64,000 nt of DNA, from assembly GCF_030408815.1 (NCBI RefSeq), contig NZ_CP047355.1, positions 1,922,001-1,986,000 of the forward strand, written 5' to 3'. The number at the start of each line of letters is the position of its first letter. Position 1 is the stretch's first letter. The DNA comes from Corynebacterium freiburgense (GTDB taxonomy: Bacteria; Actinomycetota; Actinomycetes; Mycobacteriales; Mycobacteriaceae). The translations under genes and the position numbers were made by a program. Positions 17,060 to 30,436 of this stretch are shown here, in pieces. The notes beneath the pieces are model-generated. The model saw nothing but the letters and a program-made list of their open reading frames with translations. It searched no databases and had not been told where the DNA came from.

Positions 17060-17405
17060 TTGATAGGTCCACCCTATCAAACTAGTGATGTTTTCATCCC
17101 TACTGTCGCAGATTCCATAAAATCGGCCGAAAAAATGGAATTTGTGACAGCAACCCATGTTGCGCACAATCGTTGACCTGGGGTTTGTCGCAGGTTCCAT
17201 AAAAACAGCGAAAAAAATGGAATCTGTGACAGGTTCCCTACCTATCGTGTCGCAGATTCCATAAAATCGGCCGAAAAAATGGAATCTGTGACAACACGCC
17301 CAACCAGCGCCAAAAAGAACACGCAGCTTCCAAGCAGGCCCCAACCAGACCCATATGCATCCCAACCAAATCCCAGGTCACCGGACGCACACAACCAAAG
17401 CCAGG
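17060..17405 (+). repeat. Module A repeat (three hairpins), copy R2
   Basis: A short stem, TTGATAGG/CCTATCAA (17060-17080), precedes three long hairpins at 17103-17150, 17186-17231 and 17248-17293, with the same arms and linkers as block R1. The right flank up to 17405, including AAATCCCAGGTCACCGGACG, matches the inverted block R5 at 58606-58660. There is no module B here. The block fills the gap between the NADAR gene and pyk. Confidence 0.9.
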
Positions 17406-17443
17406 CCAAAGCACCGGCCAAAGCCAGGCCACAATATTGAAAC

Positions 17444-17484
17444 AGCGGTTGGACACTAGCATTGCTGCGAGATATCCAACCGCT
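17444..17484 (-). repeat. Hairpin downstream of pyk
   Basis: AGCGGTTGGA (17444-17453) and TCCAACCGCT (17475-17484) form a perfect 10-bp stem with a 21-base loop, just beyond the pyk terminator. There is no T run, so it may be an RNA 3'-end stabiliser or part of a tandem terminator. Confidence 0.6.
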
Positions 17485-17485
17485 A

Positions 17486-17520
17486 CCATAAAGCACTCCG
17501 GACCGTGGAGTGCTTTATGG
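17486..17520 (-). terminator. Terminator hairpin of pyk (symmetrical)
   Basis: CCATAAAGCACTCC pairs perfectly with GGAGTGCTTTATGG (14-bp stem, 7-base loop), six bases past the pyk stop. The T run is weak. Confidence 0.7.
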
Positions 17521-17525
17521 TGGCC

Positions 17526-18986
17526 TTAAGGCTTCGGGGTTTTTTTCGTCTTTTTTTGTTTTGTAATGTGCGAGTCTTCACCAAGCAGGTGCACATGGAT
17601 CATATTGGTATTGCCTGATACTCCGGGCGGTGTGCCAGCAACTACGACCATCATGTCGTCGCGCTTGTATTCGTCCATATTCAGCAGTGCGTTATCGACT
17701 TCATTCATCATAGAGTCGGTGTCGTCGACTTCTGGGCACAGGAATGTTTCGGCACCCCAAGATAGTGCGAGTTGTGAGCGTACCGCCACGTTCGGGGTGA
17801 ATACCAAAAGTGGAAGGTGGCTGTGCAAACGCGACAATCGGCGTGCAGTATCACCTGAGGTGGTGAACGCTACAAGAGCTTTCGCATGAAGGCGTTCTGC
17901 TATATCACGCGCGGAATAGGAGATCACACCTCGTTTGGTGCGTGGAATGTGATTGAGTGGTGGCACTTCGCCTTCGGCTTCTGCAAACTGCACAATCCGA
18001 GACATGGTGCGAACAACGTTGATTGGGTCACGTCCTACCGAGGTTTCACCGGAGAGCATGACTGCGTCAGCACCATCAAGGACGGCATTCGCTACGTCTG
18101 AGGCTTCGGCACGGGTAGGCCGGGAGTTTTCGATCATGGAGTCAAGCATTTGAGTCGCCACGATCACTGGTTTTGCGTTTTCCCGGGCGATTTGGATTGC
18201 ACGCTTTTGCACCAACGGTACTTGCTCCAGTGGTACTTCTACACCCAGGTCACCGCGAGCAATCATTACTGCGTCGAAGGCGAGAATGATTGCTTCGAGG
18301 GCATCAACCGCTTCCGGCTTTTCGAGTTTTGCGATCACGGGCACACGGCGGCCTTCTTCGTCCATAATTTTGTGAACGAGTTCGATATCGGAGGCAGCGC
18401 GTACAAATGAAAGCGCAATAAAATCAACCCCAAGTTTCAGGGCAAAGCGCAAATCTTTAATGTCTTTTTCGGAAAGTGCCGGAACAGAGATATCCATTCC
18501 AGGCAATGAAACACCCTTGTTATTGGATACGGGTCCGCCTTCAACGACTTCGCAGACTACATCATTGCCTTCTACGGCAACGCACACCAGCCCTACTTTG
18601 CCGTCATCAACGAGGAGGCGATCACCTGGCTTGGCATCTTTTGCAAGGTTTTTATAAGTGGTGGATACACGATCGTGTGTACCTTGCACATCATCAACGG
18701 TAATGCGTACGGTTTCACCGTTTTCCCACATCGTGGCACCGTTAATAAAGCGACCAAGACGAATCTTTGGTCCTTGCAGGTCGGCCAAGATACCGACAGC
18801 GCGACCGCTTTTATCGGTCGCTTCACGTACCCACTTGTAATTTTGCTCGTGGTCGGCATAATCGCCGTGCGAGAAGTTCATTCGGGCAACATCCATGCCG
18901 GCTTCTACAAGTTCGAGGATGGCTTCCTCGCTTGCCACGGCAGGGCCCAGAGTACATACAATCTTGGTTCTTCTGTCCACGACCAC
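17526..18986 (-). CDS. pyk: Pyruvate kinase
   Basis: Pyruvate kinase converts phosphoenolpyruvate and ADP to pyruvate and ATP. The 486-residue product shows DRRTKIVCTLGPAV at the N-terminus, MNFSHGDYADH, the metal/substrate segment VPVIAKLEKPEAVDALEAI, the signature MIARGDLGVEVPLEQVPL near residue 240, and ATQMLDSMIENSRPTRAE. The start is a GTG; AAGGA lies 8 bases before 18986, with GTG at 18989 and 18980 as alternatives. The longer reading to 19106 has no support. It lies downstream of lgt on the same strand with its own leader. Confidence 0.96.
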   Translation of the reverse strand: MVVDRRTKIVCTLGPAVASEEAILELVEAGMDVARMNFSHGDYADHEQNYKWVREATDKSGRAVGILADLQGPKIRLGRFINGATMWENGETVRITVDDVQGTHDRVSTTYKNLAKDAKPGDRLLVDDGKVGLVCVAVEGNDVVCEVVEGGPVSNNKGVSLPGMDISVPALSEKDIKDLRFALKLGVDFIALSFVRAASDIELVHKIMDEEGRRVPVIAKLEKPEAVDALEAIILAFDAVMIARGDLGVEVPLEQVPLVQKRAIQIARENAKPVIVATQMLDSMIENSRPTRAEASDVANAVLDGADAVMLSGETSVGRDPINVVRTMSRIVQFAEAEGEVPPLNHIPRTKRGVISYSARDIAERLHAKALVAFTTSGDTARRLSRLHSHLPLLVFTPNVAVRSQLALSWGAETFLCPEVDDTDSMMNEVDNALLNMDEYKRDDMMVVVAGTPPGVSGNTNMIHVHLLGEDSHITKQKKTKKTPKP

Positions 18987-19141
18987 CACCCTAGTCCTTT
19001 TCTCGCTGGTAAAGCTACATAAGTTGTCAGGTTTCCCAAAGATTGTTGCGAGGTGACCGCCAGCACACAGGCTAATATGCAGGGATATTGACGAATCTAT
19101 TGCCACTTAGCAGCGGCAATACTTGCGAACAATGTATCTGG

Positions 19142-19987
19142 TCACACTGTTGTTTCACGCTTTCCTTTAAGGAGCATAAATGCGGCGAGGCCACCTATAA
19201 CGAGCAGTGCTGAGGTGATGGTATTAATGCGGAGACCATAGACCAGGGTGGCTGCATCAGTGCGCATAAATTCGATAAAGAATCGGCCTATCGCGTAGCT
19301 AGCTACATAGAGTGCGAATACACGTCCGCGTCCAAGTTGGAACTTTCGATCCGCCCAAAGAAGGAATACGCACACACCAACATTCCATAAAAGCTCATAA
19401 AGGAATGTTGGATGCACAGTTGCAATAACTTCGCCAGTCGAGTGTCCTGTTAACGGTGCAAATTTTCCATCTGGGTCTACCCGATAGTAGATTTCCAGTG
19501 CCCATGGCACGTCAGTTTCTCGTCCATAGAGTTCCTGGTTAAACCAGTTGCCCAGCCGACCGATACCTTGTGCGAGCACAATGCCGGGGGCGGCGGCGTC
19601 GGCAAGCGGTGCGAGTTTTAGCCCTTTTATGCGCATCATTACGGCAACAGCAGCTACGCCCAACGCTACGGCTCCCATAATACCCAACCCTCCATTGGTG
19701 ATTTTTAGGGCATCTACGGGATTACAGGTTGCACAAAAGTACTTGTCATAGTCGGTTGCCACATGGTAGAGGCGACCACCAATAATGCCGGCAGGTACAG
19801 CAACCATGGTGGCGTCGAGAACTACATCCGCACTACCACCGCGGGCTACGTATCGACGCCGCGTCAACCACACCGCAACCAAAATGCCCACAATAATGCA
19901 TAGGGCATACGCTCGAATAGGAATCGGGCCGATATACCAAACACCCTGCGGCGGTGAAGGAATTGCCGCCAGAAAATCAACCATCAT
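19142..19987 (-). CDS. lgt: Prolipoprotein diacylglyceryl transferase
   Basis: Lgt transfers diacylglycerol to the lipobox cysteine of prolipoproteins in the cytoplasmic membrane. The 281-residue protein has about seven transmembrane segments and the signature [13 protein letters not shown] near residue 135 with its essential Arg/Asn, plus an [11 protein letters not shown] motif. The start is [12 protein letters not shown], ten bases after the trpC stop, so it is coupled to trpC. Its substrates include the lipoproteins encoded in this window (for example 32174, 48690, 61968, 63213), and LspA at 61431 acts after it. Confidence 0.96.
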   Translation of the reverse strand: MMVDFLAAIPSPPQGVWYIGPIPIRAYALCIIVGILVAVWLTRRRYVARGGSADVVLDATMVAVPAGIIGGRLYHVATDYDKYFCATCNPVDALKITNGGLGIMGAVALGVAAVAVMMRIKGLKLAPLADAAAPGIVLAQGIGRLGNWFNQELYGRETDVPWALEIYYRVDPDGKFAPLTGHSTGEVIATVHPTFLYELLWNVGVCVFLLWADRKFQLGRGRVFALYVASYAIGRFFIEFMRTDAATLVYGLRINTITSALLVIGGLAAFMLLKGKRETTV

Positions 19988-19997
19988 TGTTGAAAGT

Positions 19998-20807
19998 TTA
20001 GCGTGATGCCGGACACGAGGGATGCTGCCCTGCCGCAACAAGCTTTCGGCACACTTCCACAGGATCCGCAGAGGTGACTAGATTTTCCCCTATAACAACG
20101 GCGTCGGCACCCGCACCCGCATAGCTCATAAGATCTAATGGAGTACGAACCCCGGAGAGCGCTACTCGAACAACCCCACGAGGTAACCCCGGGGCAATCG
20201 CAGCAAAAACTTCACGGTTTACTTTGAGTGTGGTCAGATCCCGAGCATTGACCCCAATAACCCGAGCCCCTGCCGCAATAGCCCTTGTCGCCTCTTCCGG
20301 TGTTCTAACCTCCAATAACGCGACCATTCCCAAGGATTGTACGCGATCAAGAAGAGCTTCCAGGCGCGATTGTTCAAGGGCAACCACAAGCAATGGCACC
20401 ACATCAGCACCATAGACTCGTGCCTCATGGATTTGGTAGGGATCAACAATAAAGTCGCGACACATAACCGGAACACTGACCGCATTATGTACGCGACGAA
20501 GATCTTCGAGCGACCCGTGAAAACGCCGTCGCTCCGTTTGGCACCCTATTAATCGAGCACCCCCAGCCTCGAACTGTTGTGCCAAATTCTCAGGAGAATC
20601 GAAATCTGCGATAATGCCCTTCAGCGGGGTAGCACGTTTAATTTCGGCGATTACCCCGCACCCAGTCCCCTGCAATGCGCCAAGCGCATCACGCGGCGGC
20701 TCAACATCGTAGGAACGAGCCTTAATCTCTGAGAAAGGGACGACAGCTTTGCGGGCGGCGACATCCTCGGCGGCACCCGCAATGATCCGGTCAAAAACCG
20801 ACGTCAT
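19998..20807 (-). CDS. trpC: Indole-3-glycerol phosphate synthase
   Basis: TrpC converts CdRP to indole-3-glycerol phosphate in tryptophan synthesis. The 269-residue protein is a TIM barrel with [13 protein letters not shown] near residue 50, [14 protein letters not shown] near 110, [12 protein letters not shown] near 175 and [12 protein letters not shown] near 210. AAAGGG lies six bases before the chosen ATG. It is separate from any trp operon, set after the his genes and a Trp-associated membrane protein, and before lgt, an arrangement I recall from other corynebacteria. Confidence 0.95.
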   Translation of the reverse strand: MTSVFDRIIAGAAEDVAARKAVVPFSEIKARSYDVEPPRDALGALQGTGCGVIAEIKRATPLKGIIADFDSPENLAQQFEAGGARLIGCQTERRRFHGSLEDLRRVHNAVSVPVMCRDFIVDPYQIHEARVYGADVVPLLVVALEQSRLEALLDRVQSLGMVALLEVRTPEEATRAIAAGARVIGVNARDLTTLKVNREVFAAIAPGLPRGVVRVALSGVRTPLDLMSYAGAGADAVVIGENLVTSADPVEVCRKLVAAGQHPSCPASR

Positions 20808-20878
20808 AGCGATCCCTTTCTGTTCACCCATAAGGCTAACTGCGAGGCCCGTCTGAGTGGAAATTGAGCAGCTAAACG

Positions 20879-21511
20879 CTAGTGTTCGGTACGCCCCGAA
20901 TCAGTTGGATCAATATCATTATCAAGTGCATCCCAAAGCACACGGCCAGAGTCTGGAGCAGAGGAAAGATCCTGTTCAAGCCGTTCTTTTCGGCTTTGTG
21001 ACCGCTCGTATGCATTTTCTTTTGCGCCATCGATTCCGGGCCGCACCGCCAAAAGTACGCCACCAAAAAGCGCGGCAGCGCAAGCCAAAAAAGCAAGCGC
21101 TGGACCAAGGGTAGAAACCGCTGCTCCTGTAACTTCAGCCCAAGGCGAAATTAGTACAGGCGTTTGAGAATTTTCAGTAGCGGCACCGGAAGCCAGGATA
21201 TTTTTTGCCCGCACCAAATCTGGTTCCCCCGCCAAGAGGTTCAATGGCTGCCAGCTTGCCGTTATAGCCGCCGCAGCGGCAATAAACCCCACAATGCGGC
21301 GGGCAAAGGGGCGAAGCACCAATCCAGCGACCATGGCTACCAACAGTACAAATGCCAATGCCGTTACCTCGGTGGACCATACAGCACCCACAAGTTGTTG
21401 CGTTGAGCCACCGGATTTATCGTCAAAAACCTCCACCTGAAGCCAGGTCAGCCGAGATACACCCCATAGTGCGGCTCCACCAAGGCCAATCAGGATTGCT
21501 GCGTAACGCAT
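20879..21511 (-). CDS. Trp-biosynthesis-associated membrane protein (TIGR02234-like)
   Basis: This 210-residue protein has four hydrophobic segments (about 1-20, 42-65, 70-92 and 128-155) and a charged tail. The N-terminal LGGAALWGVSRLTWLQVEVF and SWQPLNLLAG match the actinobacterial family found next to trp genes. Its function is unknown. It lies between hisI and trpC, abutting hisI with no gap, so it is co-transcribed with the his operon. Confidence 0.85.
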   Translation of the reverse strand: MRYAAILIGLGGAALWGVSRLTWLQVEVFDDKSGGSTQQLVGAVWSTEVTALAFVLLVAMVAGLVLRPFARRIVGFIAAAAAITASWQPLNLLAGEPDLVRAKNILASGAATENSQTPVLISPWAEVTGAAVSTLGPALAFLACAAALFGGVLLAVRPGIDGAKENAYERSQSRKERLEQDLSSAPDSGRVLWDALDNDIDPTDSGRTEH

Positions 21512-21874
21512 CTATGCCAGCTCCAAAGGACGATCATCAAAACAACTACGAGTTCCAGTGTGGCACGCTGCCCCAGTTTGATACACCTTCATAAGTAATG
21601 TGTCGCCATCACAATCTCGGCTTATTGAAGTGACTTCCTGAATATGTCCAGAGGTAAGCCCTTTAATCCAATACTCATTACGCGAACGGGAGAAATATGT
21701 TCCGCGGCGGGTCGCCAAGGTATATGCCAAGGCATGATCATCCATCCATGCCATCATAAGCACCTCGTGGCTGCCTTCGGCCTGGACAATCACAGGAACC
21801 AACCCGGCGTCGTTAAACTTCAACTGCTTGGCAATTTCTGGCGCAAGCGGGTAGTCAGCTGGATTATCGCTCAT
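21512..21874 (-). CDS. hisI: Phosphoribosyl-AMP cyclohydrolase
   Basis: HisI opens the adenine ring of phosphoribosyl-AMP in the third step of histidine synthesis. The 120-residue zinc enzyme shows [40 protein letters not shown], the DCDGDTLL metal site and [14 protein letters not shown] with the ligand cysteines. It is single-function (no HisE part). Its start overlaps the hisF stop by four bases. Confidence 0.97.
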   Translation of the reverse strand: MSDNPADYPLAPEIAKQLKFNDAGLVPVIVQAEGSHEVLMMAWMDDHALAYTLATRRGTYFSRSRNEYWIKGLTSGHIQEVTSISRDCDGDTLLMKVYQTGAACHTGTRSCFDDRPLELA

Positions 21875-22635
21875 TGTCGCACCTCAAAACCCGCGTCGGC
21901 CATTGCACGTTTGCATTCCGCAATCGTAACCTCTTGAAAATGAAAGATCGTCGCGGCGAGCACAGCATCAGCACCGGCCGCAACCGCAGGTGGAAAATGC
22001 TCCGCCCGGCCAGCACCGCCTGAAGCAATAATTGGAATTGACACCGCCTCGCGCACTTTTTCTAAAAGCTCAATATCAAAACCTTCTTTGGTGCCGTCCC
22101 CATCCATCGAATTTAAAAGAATCTCCCCGACCCCAAGCGCTTCGCCTTGACGCGCCCATGCAATGGCATCAATACCAGCCGATTTCGAACCTCCATGCGT
22201 GGTGACCTCAAAACCACTGGGCATATCTGGAGCACGGCGCGCATCTACACTTAACACCACGCATTGCGCACCAAAGCGCTGCGAAAGTTCCCGTAATAAC
22301 TCCGGGCGGGCAATCGCTGAAGTATTCACACTCACTTTATCTGCCCCGGCGCGCAATAACTCATCAGCATCGGCAACACTGCGAACCCCACCGCCCACAG
22401 TCAATGGAATAAATACCTGTTCGGCAGTCCTGCGGACCACATCCAACATAGTCCCACGCCCGGCTTTAGAAGCCGTCACATCCAGAAATGTGAGCTCGTC
22501 TGCACCCTCTGCATCGTAGCGGGCGGCGAGCTCTACGGGATCCCCCGCATCACGCAAATTTTCAAAATTTACGCCTTTTACTACACGACCATCGGCCACA
22601 TCTAAACATGGGATTACTCGAACTGCCACACCCAC
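21871..22635 (-). CDS. hisF: Imidazole glycerol phosphate synthase, cyclase subunit
   Basis: HisF, with HisH, makes imidazole glycerol phosphate and AICAR. The 254-residue barrel starts [18 protein letters not shown], has the conserved [10 protein letters not shown] loop and ends with [20 protein letters not shown]. Catalytic aspartates sit in CLDV and NSMDGDG. Start choice: GTG 22635 (reading M-G-V-A-V-R) lies six bases after AAGGGAG; the ATG far upstream lies inside impA and is rejected. Confidence 0.96.
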   Translation of the reverse strand: MGVAVRVIPCLDVADGRVVKGVNFENLRDAGDPVELAARYDAEGADELTFLDVTASKAGRGTMLDVVRRTAEQVFIPLTVGGGVRSVADADELLRAGADKVSVNTSAIARPELLRELSQRFGAQCVVLSVDARRAPDMPSGFEVTTHGGSKSAGIDAIAWARQGEALGVGEILLNSMDGDGTKEGFDIELLEKVREAVSIPIIASGGAGRAEHFPPAVAAGADAVLAATIFHFQEVTIAECKRAMADAGFEVRQ

Positions 22636-22658
22636 GGGGCGCTCCCTTCCTACCAGAG

Positions 22659-23444
22659 CTACACATGTAATTGTTTGATCGTACCTAGTATCGAGCGATG
22701 CACGGCATGTGTGCCCGCAACTAAACCTTGAGCGTGCGGATGCCAAGCACCCCCATTAAGATCTGTAACCATGCCGCCGGCCGCCTGAATAGCTAATACA
22801 CCTGCAGCATTGTCCCATACAAACGGGCTAAAGGTAATCGCCCCACCAAATACTCCAAGGGCGGTAAATGCTAGATCCACTCCAACCGAACCAGTAACCC
22901 GCAACCGCGGGTATTGCTTCGCCACTTTGGAAAGTAAATCATGGCGCAAAATCGTTGGAAATTGGGAATCATTCCTAGACACAATCGAACCAAACCCAAT
23001 TGGAACCGCTAATGGGCGCTTATCATGCAATAGCGGCTGTTCCTTACCATTAAGAAATAACCGTGACCCCTGATATGCACTTAAACGTTTGTGCAATAGC
23101 GGCATGGAAATTACGGAAACCACCGGCTCATTATGCAGTAAAAGCGCCACAAGAATTGCACACATGGGAATACCCGCAGAGTAATTTGAGGTGCCGTCGA
23201 TCGGGTCAACCACCCATACTGCTTCCCTATCGAGGCTGCCGCCGGATTCCTCTCCAAAGACCGGAATGCCGGTACGCTGAACGAGTTGCTCTTTTAGCAG
23301 CCCTTCGATTTCAATATCCGCTGCCGTTGCAAAATCGCCACCGGGTTTACATACTTCTGGGTCTGCGCCAATATTTGCAAGGAAAATCTGCTCTGCTTCG
23401 GCGACGATTGCTTCTGCAATAGCCAATAATTCCCGTACATCCAT
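22659..23444 (-). CDS. impA: Inositol monophosphatase-family phosphatase in the his operon
   Basis: The 261-residue magnesium-dependent phosphatase shows VFGEESGG near residue 78, [18 protein letters not shown] near 97 and [16 protein letters not shown] near 205, the three metal sites of the IMPase superfamily. Its position between hisA and hisF raises the possibility of histidinol-phosphatase activity, the one his step without another gene here; in corynebacteria that enzyme is an IMPase-like protein (HisN). The sequence cannot tell inositol phosphate from histidinol phosphate. Confidence 0.85.
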   Translation of the reverse strand: MDVRELLAIAEAIVAEAEQIFLANIGADPEVCKPGGDFATAADIEIEGLLKEQLVQRTGIPVFGEESGGSLDREAVWVVDPIDGTSNYSAGIPMCAILVALLLHNEPVVSVISMPLLHKRLSAYQGSRLFLNGKEQPLLHDKRPLAVPIGFGSIVSRNDSQFPTILRHDLLSKVAKQYPRLRVTGSVGVDLAFTALGVFGGAITFSPFVWDNAAGVLAIQAAGGMVTDLNGGAWHPHAQGLVAGTHAVHRSILGTIKQLHV

Positions 23445-23448
23445 TGGC

Positions 23449-24183
23449 TTATAAGCTCACTGCCTGTAGCGCTTCGGTAAGGGTAAACCGCTGCTCATAC
23501 AGAGCCTTCCCAATAATTACCGAATCAATGCCTTCATCCACATATTGTGCAATATCGAGAATGTCTTGCAGGGATGAAATACCGCCAGAAGCCACAATGG
23601 GGGCATCAGTTGCTGCGGCGACATCACGCAGTAAATCTATATTTGGCCCAGTAAGCGTACCGTCTTTTGAAACATCGGTGACAACAAACCTGGAGCACCC
23701 CTGGGAATCTAAACGCTCAAGCACTTCCCATAAATCACCGCCATCTGAAACCCAACCGTTTCCACGAGTCCGCCATTCCCCATCGATAAACCGAACGTCC
23801 AATCCCACGGCAACGCGATCCCCATATTGTTCTATCGCGCTTTGGCACCACTGTGGATTTTCTAATGCGGCGGTGCCGATATTGACGCGGCGCGCCCCCG
23901 TAGCGAGCGCCCGTTCCAATGATTCATTGTCCCGAATTCCACCAGTGAGTTCGACATGAATATCGAGTTTCCCAATCACTTCAGCCATAAGTTCATGGTT
24001 TGATCCGCGGTTAAATGCTGCATCAAGGTCCACAAAATGCAACCATTGAGCACCTTGGCTTTGCCACATTAATGCGGCATCCAATGGCGAGCCGTATACC
24101 TGTTCGCTTCCGGCTTCACCTTGGTGCAACCGTACGGCTTGGCCATGAACAACATCAACTGCAGGAAGAAGTGTAAGACTCAT
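23449..24183 (-). CDS. hisA: ProFAR isomerase
   Basis: HisA isomerises ProFAR to PRFAR. The 244-residue barrel has [20 protein letters not shown] at the N-terminus with the catalytic Asp, [30 protein letters not shown] carrying the second Asp, and [15 protein letters not shown]. In actinobacteria without a dedicated TrpF the same enzyme (PriA) also isomerises PRA; whether that holds here cannot be judged, because trpF is not in the window. It lies four bases upstream of impA. Confidence 0.96.
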   Translation of the reverse strand: MSLTLLPAVDVVHGQAVRLHQGEAGSEQVYGSPLDAALMWQSQGAQWLHFVDLDAAFNRGSNHELMAEVIGKLDIHVELTGGIRDNESLERALATGARRVNIGTAALENPQWCQSAIEQYGDRVAVGLDVRFIDGEWRTRGNGWVSDGGDLWEVLERLDSQGCSRFVVTDVSKDGTLTGPNIDLLRDVAAATDAPIVASGGISSLQDILDIAQYVDEGIDSVIIGKALYEQRFTLTEALQAVSL

Positions 24184-24201
24184 GGCCTTTAAGTGTAGTC
24201 G

Positions 24202-24834
24202 CTAGAAGCTCCCCAGCCAGTTACGCAGCAGCTTTTGACCTGTTTCCGAGGACTTTTCCGGATGGAACTGAGTAGCCCACAACGGACCGTTTTCAATTGC
24301 GGCTACAAAGTCACAACCATGATGTGCCCATGTCACCAGCGGTGGCTGAGTCAAACCATCCGTGGGGAACTCCCAATCACGTACACCATATGAGTGCACA
24401 AAATAGAATCTATCCTCCGGCGAAATGCCCGCAAACATTTTAGAGTTTTCGGGTGCCCGAACAGTATTCCAGCCCATGTGCGGCAATACTGGCGCATCTA
24501 AGCGCGTTACGACGCCCGGCCACTCACCGCAACCTTTCGCATCCACGCCATGCTCAACACCACGCTCAAATAGAATCTGCATTCCAACACAAATCCCAAG
24601 AACTGGCCGCCCTCCGGCAAGCCGTTCACCGATCATCCGCGCACCTTGGACCCGTTCCAGCCCTTCCATGCATGCCGCAAAAGCACCTACACCAGGCACC
24701 AATAAGCCATCTGCTGCAAGGACTTCTTTAGGAGTATGCGTCACCACAACATGTGCGCCCGCATGTTCCACTGCCCGCGCTGCTGAACGAATATTCCCGG
24801 AGCCATAATCCAGCACCGCAATAGTTTTCACCAT
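24202..24834 (-). CDS. hisH: Imidazole glycerol phosphate synthase, glutaminase subunit
   Basis: HisH provides ammonia from glutamine to HisF. The 210-residue class I glutamine amidotransferase has [20 protein letters not shown], the LVPGVGAF segment, the nucleophile in [16 protein letters not shown] near residue 80, and [10 protein letters not shown] near the C-terminus with the His-Glu pair. ATG 24834 is used; 24840 is equally possible. The MFS gene ends 11 bases upstream. Confidence 0.96.
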   Translation of the reverse strand: MVKTIAVLDYGSGNIRSAARAVEHAGAHVVVTHTPKEVLAADGLLVPGVGAFAACMEGLERVQGARMIGERLAGGRPVLGICVGMQILFERGVEHGVDAKGCGEWPGVVTRLDAPVLPHMGWNTVRAPENSKMFAGISPEDRFYFVHSYGVRDWEFPTDGLTQPPLVTWAHHGCDFVAAIENGPLWATQFHPEKSSETGQKLLRNWLGSF

Positions 24835-24844
24835 GGGCATGAGT

Positions 24845-26053
24845 TTAACCCGGCTTCGCCACAGCATTCATTACAAGGCGATCAATCACAGTAGCGAATA
24901 CCGCAATAGCAATCACCATGGCAGCACCAGCAAACGCGCCCACAAATGCAAAGTGGGCAACCACCACACCCAATAGCAATGAACCTAACCCCGTCCCAGA
25001 ATCAAACGACATATTCCAAAGCGCACTCGCTTCCGAAAGACGTTCCCGTGGCATTCGCGCAAAAAGCATAAGTAACGCATCATTTTGGACCGCCCCAAAA
25101 CCCAATCCGAATAATGTGGCAGCCGCCAAAAATGCCCAAACTGACCATTGGTATTGGAGAATCAAAACCAGCAATCCCATGCCGAAAAAGCTCACAAGAA
25201 GTGCTGGAATTATCGTGACACCGCTATGCCCAAACCGGTCCGCAATCATCCCAGCGAAGAAGCGAGAAACCATTTGAGTACCGCCTAAGATTGCTAGCAC
25301 AATACCGGAGGCCAATGCACCGTCAGCAGGGTGATACTGCTGAATTGCTGCCGGTAAAAAGGATGAAATAGCACCAAAACCTACAGCAACCATCCCCATA
25401 CTCAAAGCCGGAATACTGGCTAGTTTCCAAGTAGCTACTTTTGTTGCCGCTTGTACTCGCTGCACTGGGGAAGCTTTGATACGGGGAATTCCAAAGCACA
25501 TTGCCGCCGCGAGTAACGCAATACCAGCCGCCGTAATATAGACAGTTTCATAGCCGTATTGTTCCGCTAAATACACCCCGCCGGGCAAACACACTAATTC
25601 CGCCAAACCAATAACAAAGCCTAAGGCTCCAGAAGCCTTACCAAGCGATCGCTGTGGTACTAGTTCAGCCACTAGTGCAGATTCGGCCACCGTTAATGCC
25701 CCAAACCCAATGCCGCGAATCGCAGAGATCATAAGCACTGGAACCGCCGCTAAACCGAATATGTGGCCAAATGCTGGAATACCTAATAGTGCGGCAGCAA
25801 AAACCATTACTGGCGTATACCCAAACGCGCGCAAAGCTCGCGGCGTGCACATTTGAGTTAGAACTGTTGCCGCCATAAACACCCCAGTGGAAGCTCCCGC
25901 AAGAACTTCCGAACCACCCGAAGAAATAATGGCCAGCGGAACCACCGGCAAAAGCAACGACCAACTTCCAAAAGCCGCCGCCACTGCGATCAATGTGGAT
26001 AATAGTCCAGGGATTCGCCAAAACGAATGTTGCGTGCCATCGCTGTATTTCAT
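24845..26053 (-). CDS. MFS transporter embedded in the his operon
   Basis: The 402-residue protein has about 12 transmembrane helices and MFS-type loops ([38 protein letters not shown]). It is the major facilitator superfamily, YfcJ/arabinose-efflux-like. Its substrate is unknown; the operon position suggests export or uptake of histidine or an intermediate, which is inference. ATG 26053 lies six bases after the stop of the 55-aa gene. Confidence 0.88.
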   Translation of the reverse strand: MKYSDGTQHSFWRIPGLLSTLIAVAAAFGSWSLLLPVVPLAIISSGGSEVLAGASTGVFMAATVLTQMCTPRALRAFGYTPVMVFAAALLGIPAFGHIFGLAAVPVLMISAIRGIGFGALTVAESALVAELVPQRSLGKASGALGFVIGLAELVCLPGGVYLAEQYGYETVYITAAGIALLAAAMCFGIPRIKASPVQRVQAATKVATWKLASIPALSMGMVAVGFGAISSFLPAAIQQYHPADGALASGIVLAILGGTQMVSRFFAGMIADRFGHSGVTIIPALLVSFFGMGLLVLILQYQWSVWAFLAAATLFGLGFGAVQNDALLMLFARMPRERLSEASALWNMSFDSGTGLGSLLLGVVVAHFAFVGAFAGAAMVIAIAVFATVIDRLVMNAVAKPG

Positions 26054-26059
26054 CAATAG

Positions 26060-26227
26060 TTATTGCGCCCCAAGTAGCCAAAGGATCGCTGCAGCGCCAC
26101 TTAACGCACACGCAATAGCCAGAATAAAAGTGAAAAGACGGTTTCCTGCTTGGTAGGCAGACCAAGTTCCACCGGCTAATAAACCTGAAATTGCGAATAA
26201 GACATACACAAGCCAGGCATGTTCCAT
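26060..26227 (-). CDS. 55-aa membrane protein between hisB and the MFS gene
   Basis: This short ORF begins with an ATG touching the hisB stop (TAA-ATG) and ends six bases before the MFS ATG, so it is tightly coupled on both sides. The product is mostly two hydrophobic helices: WLVYVLFAISGLLAGGTW (5-22) and LFTFILAIACALSGAAAILW (31-50), split by SAYQAGNR. It may be a small partner of the transporter. I recall a small conserved gene at the same place in other corynebacterial his operons. Function unknown. Confidence 0.75.
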   Translation of the reverse strand: MEHAWLVYVLFAISGLLAGGTWSAYQAGNRLFTFILAIACALSGAAAILWLLGAQ

Positions 26228-29246
<3,019 letters not shown>

Positions 29247-29421
29247 AGGTTTCAAGCTCCCTAGCGGATGAAAATGTATGCGGGCAAACCAGTTTTCTCA
29301 TTCTATGCATGAATGAAACCAAGATGGGCAGTTAGGTCCAGCACACCACTAACCGGCTTTTCCGCAATCGCGCCACTATAGCCGTCCGGCAAGAATACTG
29401 CACGCAATCTAGAATACGGTT

Positions 29422-30414
29422 ATGGAAGTTCCCTCACTTCTCGATGTAGCAGCGGCGGCAACCAAACTTACACTCGGCCATTCAATAAGTGATGATCGAA
29501 TTGTTTTTCCCTGGCCAGACCACCGCAGTATTGCCTATATTGGCACTGAAAGCGCAGACCATCTTGTCATGCTTTCAACTATGCGAAATCGGCTTGAATT
29601 TTCCCAAATTAATGAGGCCGCACGCCTTATCACAATGTGGAATGAAAAACGCATTGGCCCTACAGCATTTTTAGAAATAACCGATGATGCTGAAGTCATT
29701 TTAAAATTCCGCACATCCCTCCCCATTGAGGCCGGCGTAAACCATGAGCAACTCCAGGCCTTTCTTACTACCGCTTCGGAAACAGCAGTACTTGCCGTGC
29801 AGTATTTTTTAGCGGCTTTTCCGGATCTGGCATATGGCGGTTCTGAGGCAGAATTAGTACTACAGGACGAGCAAGCTTATTCGGAAAAGCTACCGGGAAA
29901 AGCGGTGGAGAAACCTGCTATTCCCGATGAAATTCCTGAAGAACAGCTCAGTATTGAGGAATCCATGGATCAGGATGATGACACACCCTACACCGTAACT
30001 TTAGAACGAGTTCGCGATGCACTGCGAAGTTTAGGGACTCCCCGAAATGACCTTAATGAACAGCGGCTTATTACCGCCTTTAATGAGGTTATTTACACGT
30101 TTTTTATCGATAATGGGCCGACATTACTAGTTCGCGGGTATTGGCTTCCCTCATTAGATCCGCGAAAAGACTTTATGCGTTTATTCCTCTTATGTAATGA
30201 GTGGAATGAATCCGCAGCAACAACAAAAGCATTTTGCCACACCGATAAAGATGGTCTACAAGTGCACGTAGAATACACCGTCCCCGTTGGCAAAGGGCTT
30301 TCGGAAAAACAACTCGTCCACGCAGTAGCGGTGTCTGTGCAAACAATTCTGAATGCCATCGACCGAATAAGCACAAATGCAACAGGCAAATCAGCGGTCG
30401 AATGGCCCGAATAA
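29422..30414 (+). CDS. YbjN domain protein (two domains)
   Basis: The 330-residue soluble protein contains two related alpha/beta domains, about 1-145 and 190-320, joined by an acidic linker rich in Pro and Glu. Both halves carry the YbjN-like pattern of a mid-domain NEWNE/MWNEKR helix followed by beta strands (residues 75 and 257). YbjN folds resemble type III secretion chaperones, but no function is established for this type. It is monocistronic; the convergent gene ends 22 bases later. Confidence 0.8.
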   Translation: MEVPSLLDVAAAATKLTLGHSISDDRIVFPWPDHRSIAYIGTESADHLVMLSTMRNRLEFSQINEAARLITMWNEKRIGPTAFLEITDDAEVILKFRTSLPIEAGVNHEQLQAFLTTASETAVLAVQYFLAAFPDLAYGGSEAELVLQDEQAYSEKLPGKAVEKPAIPDEIPEEQLSIEESMDQDDDTPYTVTLERVRDALRSLGTPRNDLNEQRLITAFNEVIYTFFIDNGPTLLVRGYWLPSLDPRKDFMRLFLLCNEWNESAATTKAFCHTDKDGLQVHVEYTVPVGKGLSEKQLVHAVAVSVQTILNAIDRISTNATGKSAVEWPE

Positions 30415-30436
30415 TGCTTTTCGACGCCGCGTTCGC

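Noticed and set aside
29256..29421. His attenuator or T-box upstream of hisD
   Set aside because: No run of His codons, no T-box sequence and no terminator stem were visible, so no leader control is claimed.
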